This document shows, piece by piece, positions 1 to 5,965 of a DNA stretch of 6,227 bases. The stretch is from Actinomycetota bacterium (GTDB lineage: Bacteria; Actinomycetota; Actinomycetes; S36-B12), in NCBI GenBank assembly GCA_009726075.1, contig WLND01000111.1, positions 1 to 6,227 on the forward strand, read 5' to 3'. Under the pieces are notes generated by a model. That model was not told where the DNA came from. It searched no databases and saw only the letters and a program-made list of their open reading frames with translations. Made by a program: the position numbers and the translations under genes. The stretch's first letter is position 1; every line of letters begins with the position of its first letter.

Positions 1-240
1 GAGCGAGCACGTGAGTTGAGTGCCGGCCACGCCGAGGAGTTCCTGCGGGCAGGCAACCTGTTCGATCGAGACCCCCGTGCCGTCCAGGCTCGGCCCGAAC
101 TGCTCGATGATTGCGGTTGCGACGTCCTCCGCCGGCACGCTCGTTGTCTCGGGCTCGCTCGTCGAGCAGGCTGCAAGAACGGCGATGAGCCCTCCCGCAG
201 TGACTGCCCCGGCGATGCGTCGCTGCCAGCCGTGCCTCAT
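1..240 (-). CDS. Putative lipoprotein, DUF4333-like, 3' end beyond window
   Basis: This is the N-terminal 80 residues of a secreted, lipid-anchored protein; the rest lies beyond position 1. The start is basic (Arg-2, Arg-7, Arg-8), followed by a hydrophobic stretch (residues 9-24) and a lipobox LAAC with the lipidated cysteine at residue 25, so the mature protein should sit on the outer face of the membrane. A Ser/Thr/Glu-rich linker (26-37) leads to a small domain with a CP motif (Cys-64) and a second cysteine at 78, a pattern that recalls the actinobacterial DUF4333 domain. The family call is from memory and the domain is incomplete. ATG at 240 overlaps the stop of the upstream membrane protein (ATGA), and GGAGG at 245-249 inside that gene serves as ribosome binding site, so translational coupling is likely. 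It is the last visible gene of the sensor operon. No biochemical function can be assigned. Confidence 0.82.
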   Translation of the reverse strand, partial: MRHGWQRRIAGAVTAGGLIAVLAACSTSEPETTSVPAEDVATAIIEQFGPSLDGTGVSIEQVACPQELLGVAGTQLTCSL

Positions 241-476
241 GCGCCCTCCGTCGGGTGCTCGTAGAAGTTGAGGAACCACACGTAGTAGATGGCAAGGACC
301 GGAGCGGTCAGCAGCATGAGGTAGGGCACCAGCGCGCCCGTGCCATCGGCGATATACCGGATAGCCGCGCCCATGACCCCGAGGCAGGCAACGACGATCA
401 CGGCAGTGATCGCAAGGCATTGAGGCCGTCGCGAATACCAGGGGGCGAGGGGTGCGGGCTGATCGGTCGCGGTCAT
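237..476 (-). CDS. Small two-helix membrane protein (79 aa), unknown function
   Basis: I do not recognise a family. The product has a short polar N-terminus with a PWYSRRP stretch (residues 12-18), a first membrane helix at about 21-43, a short loop containing DGTG, and a second helix at about 49-69 rich in Tyr, Leu and Val, ending in an acidic tail (EHPTEGA). The positive-inside rule puts both ends in the cytoplasm. It lies 41 bp after the response regulator, and its stop overlaps the lipoprotein start by 4 bp, so the two small envelope proteins are probably made together and may be functionally linked. The start is uncertain. ATG at 476 has no clear ribosome binding site. An in-frame GTG at 521 would overlap the regulator stop (GTGA) and give 94 residues, but also lacks a strong site. 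I preferred 476 because the N-terminus it gives looks natural. Confidence 0.75.
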   Translation of the reverse strand: MTATDQPAPLAPWYSRRPQCLAITAVIVVACLGVMGAAIRYIADGTGALVPYLMLLTAPVLAIYYVWFLNFYEHPTEGA

Positions 477-517
477 GGCGTGGAGTATGTCAGGAGCCAG
501 GGCTGGGCGCTCATCGG

Positions 518-1189
518 TCACTGGCGCTCGCGGATGACGATCCTGCCCTGCTGCCACATGCGAACGGCGAGCACTCGCGCGTTGACATTCGGGTCGCTCG
601 ACAACCCGAGGGTGGCGAAGGTGCGCGCCACGAGGCTCTCGGTGGATCGGAGGGTCGTCTCGCGCCGCGCCGCAATCGCCGCATTCGACAGGCCCTCGGC
701 GATAAGGCGCAGGACGTCGCCCTGCGATGAGCTGAGCTCGATGCGATCGTCATCGTCGTCACCCCGCAGGTGCCCGCCGGTGGTCGTGCGGGTGATTGAG
801 TCGGTGATCGCCTGCTGAACCTCCGACAGCGAGGTGATGCGCGATTTCACCAGGTAGACGGCTCGCTCGGGGATGCGGCGCTCGCTCCCGAGCGCTGCCT
901 GGGCCGATGCGTGCGATGACAGTACGACTTGACCGACCCATGGAAGATCGCGGTCGAGGCGGTCGAGAAGGTCTGCCCCGTCCGGGCCCGGCCCGAGGTG
1001 AAGGTCGGTCACCACGGCGTGCGGCTCGAAGTCGAGGAGCACGTCGAGGGCTTCGGCAACTGAGGCAGCAGAGCGGACGATCATGCCCGCTGCGGTGAGG
1101 GAATCGGTGAGGATCGTGCGAGTGAACTCCTCGTCCTCGACCACCACGACCTTGGCAGAGAACTCCCGAACTGCGAACTCGTCGGCCAT
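518..1189 (-). CDS. NarL/LuxR-type response regulator
   Basis: This is a 223-residue DNA-binding response regulator, the expected cytoplasmic partner of the two kinases encoded upstream. The receiver domain (about residues 13-130) shows the acidic pair Glu-18/Asp-19, the phosphoacceptor Asp-62 in VVTDLHLG, Ser-91 at the switch position in VVLSSHA, and the conserved Lys-115 in YLVKSR. A linker (134-149) carries five consecutive aspartates (144-148), which is unusual. The C-terminal LuxR/GerE helix-turn-helix (151-223) has the typical VLRLIAEGLSNAAIA segment and ends in LGLSSDPNVNARVLAV. The ATG at 1189 was chosen because it follows AGGGG (1195-1199) by 5 bases. The frame stays open to 1438, but the extra residues are low-complexity and would overlap the kinase. 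Length is normal for the family. The target genes are not visible; self-regulation is an inference. Confidence 0.95.
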   Translation of the reverse strand: MADEFAVREFSAKVVVVEDEEFTRTILTDSLTAAGMIVRSAASVAEALDVLLDFEPHAVVTDLHLGPGPDGADLLDRLDRDLPWVGQVVLSSHASAQAALGSERRIPERAVYLVKSRITSLSEVQQAITDSITRTTTGGHLRGDDDDDRIELSSSQGDVLRLIAEGLSNAAIAARRETTLRSTESLVARTFATLGLSSDPNVNARVLAVRMWQQGRIVIRERQ

Positions 1190-1231
1190 CTGTTCCCCTC
1201 CCCTCATCCCAAGTGTGGCGCACCGCTTGAC

Positions 1232-1256
1232 GCTGTCGTCCCCGCAGCTGTCGTCC
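1232..1256. repeat. 10-bp direct repeat upstream of the response regulator
   Basis: GCTGTCGTCC occurs at 1232-1241 and again at 1247-1256, exactly identical and 15 bp apart (minus-strand reading GGACGACAGC). It lies 43-67 bp upstream of the regulator start codon. It could be a tandem protein-binding site. The 15-bp period is not a multiple of a helical turn, so a chance repeat in GC-rich DNA remains possible. Confidence 0.45.
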
Positions 1257-1330
1257 TCGCCGATGCCGTTACCGCCGCTCATTGCGCAGGGTCCACTACC
1301 GGCGAGGGTCGACGCACACCCATGGATCCC

Positions 1331-1358
1331 CACCCATCGGGATTCTCGCATTGGGTGC
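1331..1358 (-). other. Weak hairpin directly after kinase 2 stop
   Basis: CACCCA (1331-1336) pairs with TGGGTG (1353-1358), with one further pair possible past a bulge. It begins one base after the kinase 2 stop codon on the transcribed strand. There is no T-tract after it, so it is not a standard intrinsic terminator. It could lower read-through or mark an RNA processing site, or mean nothing. Confidence 0.25.
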
Positions 1359-1359
1359 T

Positions 1360-3153
1360 TCAGTGCGCGAGATCCGCGCCCACCGGCAGCCGCACGACGA
1401 GGATGGAGCCGCCGCGCGAATTGGCCATCAGGGTCCACTCGCCGCCGCTCTCACGGATGCGCGATGACCCCAGGCCAGCGTTGCCCAGGGGCGCTGGGCC
1501 GGTCCCGTTGTCGATCGCCTCGACGCAGATGGCTGATCCGATCGGGTCCGGCATCGTGAAGGTGAGCGAGATCTCGGTGGCCCGCCCGTGCCGACTCGCG
1601 TTCGTGACGGCCTCTTGCACGACCTCCACGACGGACTCGACGACGTCGGGGCGGCTGGTCAGCCACAGGCCCACATCGTCCGGCATGCTCCAGCTGATCC
1701 GCAGGAGGCCCGACCACTGACTGCGGATCGCCCCGAGAGCTCGACCAAGGTCCGGAGGAGCGGACGAATCGGCGAAGATCTCGTTCACGTCGTTTCGTGC
1801 CCGTTCCAGGAGGCCGGTTACCCGCATGAGCAGCAGCGTCTGGTCGGGCTTGCCGCCGGCGGAGACGGCGTCAAGGTGCGCCCGCAGGGCAAGGGAGGCT
1901 GCTGCGAGCCGACCCTGCACGGATCCGTGCAGGACGAGAGCAACCTGGTCTCGCGTGCGTACCGTTGCGCGCTCGAACTCGCTCGTCTGGCGCTCCGCTG
2001 CGTCGATGCTGACCCGAAGGGCCTGGCCCGACAGCATGGCGCGCCGGTTCGCCTCCTGGGCCATCGACAGGCCCACGAGCAGGACAACGCCCAGACCGAC
2101 GCCGAATCGCCCGATCGGCCCCTGCCACTCACAGGTCAGCAGTTCCGTCGTTGAACTCCACTTGAACGCCAGGATCAAGGCTGCATAGGTGAGCAGCGTG
2201 AGCGCGAGACGGCGCCGGACTGAAGAAAAGTACGGGAACTTACCGGCCGCAAGGCCCAGGAGCAGGACGACCGCGAACGTGCCGAACACCAGGCCGCTAC
2301 GCCCCAGACAACCGAGCGTCGTCTGAAACATCGCCAGGACGGCGATCGCAGGGATGCCCATGGTGGCCGTAATCCGCGACGAGCAGAAGAGGTCGAAGAG
2401 CGCCCGGATGTCAATGCCCTGGCCGCCTCCCCCATCGACGAATTCCGGGGTGCGGGGCAGAGGGCTCGTTGATACCTCGTGACTGGCCGAGCGTATGACG
2501 ATCTCGGAGAATTCCGACACCTGCACCTGCAGGTCCTCAAGGGCCCGCTGCGCCGACTCGTCCGTCAATGTCGCTGCCAGGCGTGCGAGGCCGTCGAGCT
2601 CCCTCATCACCACCGATTCGATGGCCGCCGCCAGGGCCTCCTGCTGCTGGACAGCCAGTGTCCGTGCCTGTTCCCTGGCTGTCTGCGTGTGCTCCAGCGC
2701 CCTCCGCGTGCGCCAGAGGTCGTTCTGCCGACGATCGACGAGCGCGATCACAGTCGTGGCCAAGCCGAAAATGATGGGGAAGTAGACGCACACGATCAGC
2801 AGCCGAGCGGAGAGCCCCTCCCCCGACGGGTACGTGGCCACGCGATTGAATCCCTGGCCCACGACCGCCGCGAGACAACTCGCCGCGAACCATGTCGCGA
2901 CGACGCCAACGGTACCCAGATTCTCAAACAATCGTCCCGGCTTGCGAAGGTTGCCGACGGCCAGGATGACCAGCGATGCCGATGCAACCATCGACAGTGC
3001 GAGGGCAACGAGCACGAGCGGCTCACCTGAGAAATACCGCTCATTACGCAAGAGGGCCCCCGACAGGAGGGGCACCGATGCAACGGCGCACATGAGCGGT
3101 GACGTCGCCCACCGGTTTCCGATGAGATCACCCCAAGAACGCTCCACTGTCAC
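1360..3153 (-). CDS. Sensor histidine kinase 2, eight-helix, HGxVQ type
   Basis: This is a 597-residue membrane sensor kinase, likely to autophosphorylate and pass phosphate to the adjacent regulator. Membrane helices lie at about 17-35, 45-67, 79-100 and 117-138. A cytoplasmic helical segment (140-225) and a GGGGQG linker follow, then helices at about 262-282, 286-303, 315-331 and 349-365. After a coiled coil (368-405) comes the phosphoacceptor region with His-409 in LHGSVQGRL. The ATPase domain has an N box (Glu-514, Asn-518, His-522), a G1 box DNGTG (548-552) and a G2 box GLGSSRIRE (560-568). It is closest to the HisKA_3/DesK group, but the Asp after the His and the Gln five residues on are both Gly. 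Cys-282 and Cys-341 lie in predicted external loops. GTG at 3153 follows GGAAGG (3162-3167) by 8 bases; the upstream kinase paralog ends 37 bp before it. The signal sensed is unknown. Confidence 0.93.
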   Translation of the reverse strand: MTVERSWGDLIGNRWATSPLMCAVASVPLLSGALLRNERYFSGEPLVLVALALSMVASASLVILAVGNLRKPGRLFENLGTVGVVATWFAASCLAAVVGQGFNRVATYPSGEGLSARLLIVCVYFPIIFGLATTVIALVDRRQNDLWRTRRALEHTQTAREQARTLAVQQQEALAAAIESVVMRELDGLARLAATLTDESAQRALEDLQVQVSEFSEIVIRSASHEVSTSPLPRTPEFVDGGGGQGIDIRALFDLFCSSRITATMGIPAIAVLAMFQTTLGCLGRSGLVFGTFAVVLLLGLAAGKFPYFSSVRRRLALTLLTYAALILAFKWSSTTELLTCEWQGPIGRFGVGLGVVLLVGLSMAQEANRRAMLSGQALRVSIDAAERQTSEFERATVRTRDQVALVLHGSVQGRLAAASLALRAHLDAVSAGGKPDQTLLLMRVTGLLERARNDVNEIFADSSAPPDLGRALGAIRSQWSGLLRISWSMPDDVGLWLTSRPDVVESVVEVVQEAVTNASRHGRATEISLTFTMPDPIGSAICVEAIDNGTGPAPLGNAGLGSSRIRESGGEWTLMANSRGGSILVVRLPVGADLAH

Positions 3154-3173
3154 ATGACTAACCTTCCACTGCC

Positions 3174-3183
3174 CCTTCGAAGG
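3174..3183. repeat. 10-bp perfect palindrome between the two kinase genes
   Basis: CCTTCGAAGG is a perfect palindrome lying in the 37-bp gap between the kinase 1 stop and the kinase 2 ribosome binding site. It could be a small operator or a chance restriction-like palindrome. As RNA it cannot fold on itself without losing the central bases. Confidence 0.4.
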
Positions 3184-3190
3184 CTAGCGG

Positions 3191-5023
3191 TCAGGTGATT
3201 TCGAGCAGCAATTGGTCGACACGTGTGTCGACGCGAGCCGCGGAAGGGACCTCGACGGTGAGGACCGACCCCTCGACGGCGCCGGCTCGCAACTCCCAGA
3301 CTCCCCCGCGCTCCTCGATTCGGCGATGTGCCCCGTCGACAGCCGAGACCGCAGCCGGGCCGAGTCCGTTGTCGATCGCCTCCACGCAGATCTGCTCAAC
3401 CACCCGATCGACGACGAAGATCCGGCACATCACATCGGTAGCCCGGGCGTATCGGCTGGCGTTGTGGGCGGCATCCGAGACGATGCCGGCCACGGCCTGG
3501 ACGAGGGCGGGGTTGTCGGCGAACCGCGACTCGGCCTCGATCGACACCTCCCAGTCCACCCTGATGATGCCGGCCCACTGGCCCTGCAACTCGAACAGTG
3601 ATCGCATCAACGAAGGGGTCGGGGCAGGGGACGCAAAAATACCCTGGACGTCACTCATGGCGAGGTCCAAGAGCGCCGAGACGCGGAAGAGCAGATCCGC
3701 TTCAGCGACCCGACTCGGGCCCTGCTGGCTGTCGAGATACTGGGCCAGAGCAAGCGACATGCCCGCCAACCGGCCCTGGACGACACCGTGCAGCACCAGG
3801 CTCACCTGCGCCCGCCAGGCCTCACCTGCCGCGTCCAGCTCGCGTGTCAGGGCTTCGCTGCGAGCGATGCTCGCCTGGAGTTCGGCGGTCGCCTGCGCCC
3901 GCTCCCTCGCTGCTTCGCCTGCCATCGAAATCCCGGCCACGGCCCACATCAGGAACGCTGACGTCGTTACGAGCATTGGAGGGGTTCCTCGCCACGTGCA
4001 CCCGATAGACGGGGTCAGGGCGACGGCGACATAGGCCCCGAGCAGTCCGAGGTAGGTCGCGACGGTGAGGAAGGCGCGCAGGGCAGGCCGTCGAAACACT
4101 GCAATGGTCCCGATACCGCTCGCGACCAACAACACGGCAACCAGCATGGCGACGAGCACCGCCGAGCGCTCCGCGCAGCCCCGAAGCAGCTCGACAACGC
4201 CGACGAATCCGGCCACCAGGCTGGCAAGGCCGATCGGGACCGGCGACTTCAGCCACAGGCCCGCGAGGCCACCCGGGCTGAAATCATGGACCTCGACCGC
4301 AGATTCACGGTGCGCGTCGCGAGCAGGCAGGGGCCCGGCGGTCTCGCGCACGACAATCTTCACGATGGCCTCGGACGACAGCACGACCCGCCGGCGAAGC
4401 AGTTCGAGACCCTCCGGACTCTCGTCGCCACCCACGTCGCTGACCACCGTGGCAAGGCGCTCGAGTTCGGCGACCACGACCGTCTCCAGCGACCCTCGCA
4501 GCTCCTCGCGCTGCATCAGGGCGAGCTCTGATGATCGGTCGGACATCGCATTGACTCGAGCCTGCGCCACCATGAGTTGAGCAATATGTCTGGCTCGCCG
4601 GTCCACCAGGCTGAGCACTGACGTGACCAGGCCATAGACCATGATCATCGAGCCGCAGAGCACGCCGGCTCGAAGGGCGAACGGCACGTCGAATTCAGTG
4701 AAGCCGAAGGAGACCGACACGCTGAGGATGCTCGACGCGACCAGCCCGGCCACCGCCCACACCAGGGCAACAACGCCAGTGGGCATTGAGCCGGCCGCCG
4801 CCCATCGGGTCCATGCTCGGCGCCCCACGATGAGGACCAGCAGTGCCGCCACCTGGCTCGCGCAGATCACGATGAAGTCGTCGCGGGGACGGGCATCGGG
4901 TTGTGCCAAGGTTCTGCCCTCGACGACCAGCGCGATGAACGGGCTGGCGATGAGCCACATTCGGGTTGATGTGGCCCATGGGCCACGAAGCAGGCGGGTG
5001 AACGTGGCTAGGTCACGGGCCAA
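3191..5023 (-). CDS. Sensor histidine kinase 1, paralog with degenerate ATP lid
   Basis: This 610-residue protein is colinear with kinase 2 and shares WATS (16-19 in both), LVDRR after helix 4, GCxxRS after helix 5, CxWxG between helices 7 and 8, and HGxVQGRL. Helices lie at about 22-35, 50-67, 84-106, 118-139, 262-281, 286-308, 316-337 and 349-367; Arg-rich loops after helices 2 and 6 support a cytoplasmic N-terminus. The coiled coil is at 370-402 and the candidate phosphoacceptor His-412 lies in LHGVVQGRL. In the ATPase domain Asn-521 and the G1 box DNGLG (551-555) remain, but the N-box Glu is Asp-517, the N-box His is Tyr-525, and the G2 box reads VDGAHRRIEE (562-571), so the GLG turn is lost. 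Catalysis may be weak or absent. A short extra tail (595-610) ends the protein. TTG at 5023 follows GGAGG (5029-5033) by 5 bases, with an in-frame TGA close upstream, so the start is well fixed. It is the first gene of the operon. Confidence 0.92.
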   Translation of the reverse strand: MARDLATFTRLLRGPWATSTRMWLIASPFIALVVEGRTLAQPDARPRDDFIVICASQVAALLVLIVGRRAWTRWAAAGSMPTGVVALVWAVAGLVASSILSVSVSFGFTEFDVPFALRAGVLCGSMIMVYGLVTSVLSLVDRRARHIAQLMVAQARVNAMSDRSSELALMQREELRGSLETVVVAELERLATVVSDVGGDESPEGLELLRRRVVLSSEAIVKIVVRETAGPLPARDAHRESAVEVHDFSPGGLAGLWLKSPVPIGLASLVAGFVGVVELLRGCAERSAVLVAMLVAVLLVASGIGTIAVFRRPALRAFLTVATYLGLLGAYVAVALTPSIGCTWRGTPPMLVTTSAFLMWAVAGISMAGEAARERAQATAELQASIARSEALTRELDAAGEAWRAQVSLVLHGVVQGRLAGMSLALAQYLDSQQGPSRVAEADLLFRVSALLDLAMSDVQGIFASPAPTPSLMRSLFELQGQWAGIIRVDWEVSIEAESRFADNPALVQAVAGIVSDAAHNASRYARATDVMCRIFVVDRVVEQICVEAIDNGLGPAAVSAVDGAHRRIEERGGVWELRAGAVEGSVLTVEVPSAARVDTRVDQLLLEIT

Positions 5024-5063
5024 CGCGTCCTCCAGGGTTCACATTTGCAGTTTTTCCGCTCAT

Positions 5064-5080
5064 CGCGTGAAAGTCACGCG
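5064..5080. repeat. 17-bp inverted repeat CGCGTGA-AAG-TCACGCG
   Basis: This is a perfect 7-bp inverted repeat with a 3-base spacer, located 41-57 bp upstream of the kinase 1 start codon. Its symmetry and position suit a dimeric regulator's operator or a 5' leader hairpin. The GTGA/TCAC halves recall CRP-type sites, but the spacing is wrong for CRP, and I do not assign a protein. Confidence 0.55.
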
Positions 5081-5092
5081 GCGACCGCCGCG
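5077..5092. repeat. Overlapping 6-bp hairpin CGCGGC-GACC-GCCGCG
   Basis: A second perfect inverted repeat shares CGCG (5077-5080) with the neighbouring 17-bp repeat. In RNA the two stems could not form together. The minus-strand version has a GGTC loop. Confidence 0.45.
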
Positions 5093-5146
5093 GCAATCGG
5101 TTTTTGCACCGCCGAGGATTTCGCCCTCCCGTGCGGTCATAACGCA

Positions 5147-5152
5147 TAGCCT
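5147..5152 (+). promoter_or_regulatory. Possible -10 element for a leaderless dioxygenase mRNA
   Basis: TAGCCT fits the actinobacterial TANNNT -10 pattern. Transcription starting 7 bases after it would begin at 5159, the G of the GTG start codon. That would make a leaderless transcript and explain why no ribosome binding site is visible. No good -35 hexamer lies at normal spacing. Confidence 0.3.
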
Positions 5153-5168
5153 TGGCCCGTGGCCAAGG
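5150..5168. repeat. Perfect 8-bp inverted repeat across the dioxygenase start codon
   Basis: CCTTGGCC (5150-5157) and GGCCAAGG (5161-5168) flank a 3-base spacer, CGT, and the GTG start codon (5159-5161) sits at the centre. As DNA it could be a repressor operator over the transcription start. As RNA, if transcription starts further upstream, it would form a stem hiding the start codon. Confidence 0.6.
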
Positions 5169-5965
5169 TAGTCGAACTCCCAGCAGGCATCGTCGATGCG
5201 TTCTCACGGGACGGGGCCGTCGTGGTGCGTCAAGCCTTCAGCCCGCAGGAGGTTGCACTCGTCGAGGCCGGCATCGATCGCAACCTCGCCGACCCGAGTG
5301 GACTTGCCCTCGTTGCCAGTGAGCCCAACGATCCGGGCAGGTTCGTCGAGGACTTTCGCAACTGGGGTCGCATCGACGAATACGGGCGGTTCATTCGCGA
5401 ATCCGCGGCCTCGTCCATCGCACGGCAGTTGATGGGCTCCCAGACCGTCCGGCTGCACCATGACCACATGCTCACGAAGACCGCGAACACTCGCCAGCGC
5501 ACACCGTGGCATCAGGACCAGCCGTATTACAACATCGACGGCTTCCAGAACGTTTCGATGTGGATGCCCGTAGACCCGGTACCGCGCGAGAGCACCCTTG
5601 AGTTCGTCGCCGGTACCCACCGCGGACCATGGCTCCTACCGCGTACGTTCAAGGACCATCAGGCGAAGTGGTTTCCGGAGGGCACCCTCGGCGAGTTGCC
5701 CGATATCGAGGCCGACCGGTCTGCGCACACCATCCTTGGCTGGGACCTCGAACCCGGCGACGCCGTCTTCTTCCACATGCTCACCCTCCACGGGGCCGGC
5801 GGCTCATTGGGCCGGCGGAGAGCATTCTCGGTGCGATTCCTCGGCGACGATGCCCGTCATGCGCGTCGGCCCTGGCGTACATCGCCGCCCTTTGACGATA
5901 TCGATCCGCCGCTCGGCGATGGGTCACCGTTTGAACATCCGCTGTTTCCGCTGCTAGCCGGGTGA
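5159..5965 (+). CDS. Phytanoyl-CoA dioxygenase (PhyH) family protein
   Basis: This is a 268-residue cytoplasmic non-haem Fe(II)/2-oxoglutarate oxygenase of the PhyH family, which hydroxylates small organic substrates using oxygen and 2-oxoglutarate. The iron ligands are visible as His-118 and Asp-120 in PWHQDQPYYN, and His-211 in LTLHGAGG. Arg-221 (or Arg-226), 10-15 residues after the last His, is the candidate 2-oxoglutarate anchor. Other family-like blocks are RDGAVVVRQAF (17-27), DPVPRESTLEFVAGTH (139-154), EPGDAVFFHMLTLH (198-211) and the C-terminal HPLFPLL (260-266). Length and both ends look complete. GTG at 5159 is the only start that keeps the whole N-terminal block; it lacks a ribosome binding site and sits in an inverted repeat. 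The gene is divergent from the kinase operon, and its end overlaps the convergent ACT gene by 12 bp. The substrate cannot be told from sequence. Confidence 0.94.
   Translation: MAKVVELPAGIVDAFSRDGAVVVRQAFSPQEVALVEAGIDRNLADPSGLALVASEPNDPGRFVEDFRNWGRIDEYGRFIRESAASSIARQLMGSQTVRLHHDHMLTKTANTRQRTPWHQDQPYYNIDGFQNVSMWMPVDPVPRESTLEFVAGTHRGPWLLPRTFKDHQAKWFPEGTLGELPDIEADRSAHTILGWDLEPGDAVFFHMLTLHGAGGSLGRRRAFSVRFLGDDARHARRPWRTSPPFDDIDPPLGDGSPFEHPLFPLLAG

Larger units (their letters stand above)
1190..1359 (-). promoter_or_regulatory. 170-bp gap between kinase 2 and response regulator
   Basis: This is the only long gap inside the operon. It contains a weak hairpin just after the kinase stop, a 10-bp direct repeat in the middle, and a strong purine-rich ribosome binding site (1195-1204) next to the regulator start. 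I found no convincing minus-strand -10 hexamer of the TANNNT type. The gap may hold an internal promoter, an attenuator, or only a decayed coding remnant. The regulator frame stays open across it. Confidence 0.35.
5024..5158. promoter_or_regulatory. Divergent control region: kinase operon / dioxygenase
   Basis: This 135-bp stretch must hold the promoters for the minus-strand kinase operon and the plus-strand dioxygenase. It is locally AT-richer, with T-runs at 5051-5055 and 5101-5105 each next to a TTTGCA (5044-5049 and 5103-5108). Inverted repeats lie between. The best minus-strand -10 candidate I see is TATGAC (5141-5136), which is poor. It would give a leader of about 105 bases that contains both hairpins. 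Confidence 0.6.

Noticed and set aside
1190..1438. Upstream extension of the response regulator frame, open to 1438
   Set aside because: The extra 83 residues are low-complexity and Gly/Arg-rich, overlap the end of kinase 2, and the ATG at 1189 has an excellent ribosome binding site directly before the receiver domain.
255..1559. Long plus-strand open frames (255-818, 1083-1559) opposite the regulator and membrane protein
   Set aside because: Arg-rich compositions without recognisable motifs; the minus-strand frames carry clear domains and ribosome binding sites.
3195..4034. 279-residue plus-strand open frame inside kinase 1
   Set aside because: Its product is Ser/Thr/Ala/Arg-rich with no domain. 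It is a shadow of a well-supported kinase on the other strand, as expected in GC-rich DNA.
5064..5105. Inverted repeats followed by TTTTT as a plus-strand intrinsic terminator
   Set aside because: No plus-strand gene lies upstream to terminate, and eight bases separate the nearest stem from the T-run. A regulatory role fits better.
5477..5965. Functional link between the PhyH-family oxygenase and the signalling operon
   Set aside because: The two are only divergently adjacent. Shared regulation through the 135-bp region is possible but nothing in the coding sequence supports it.
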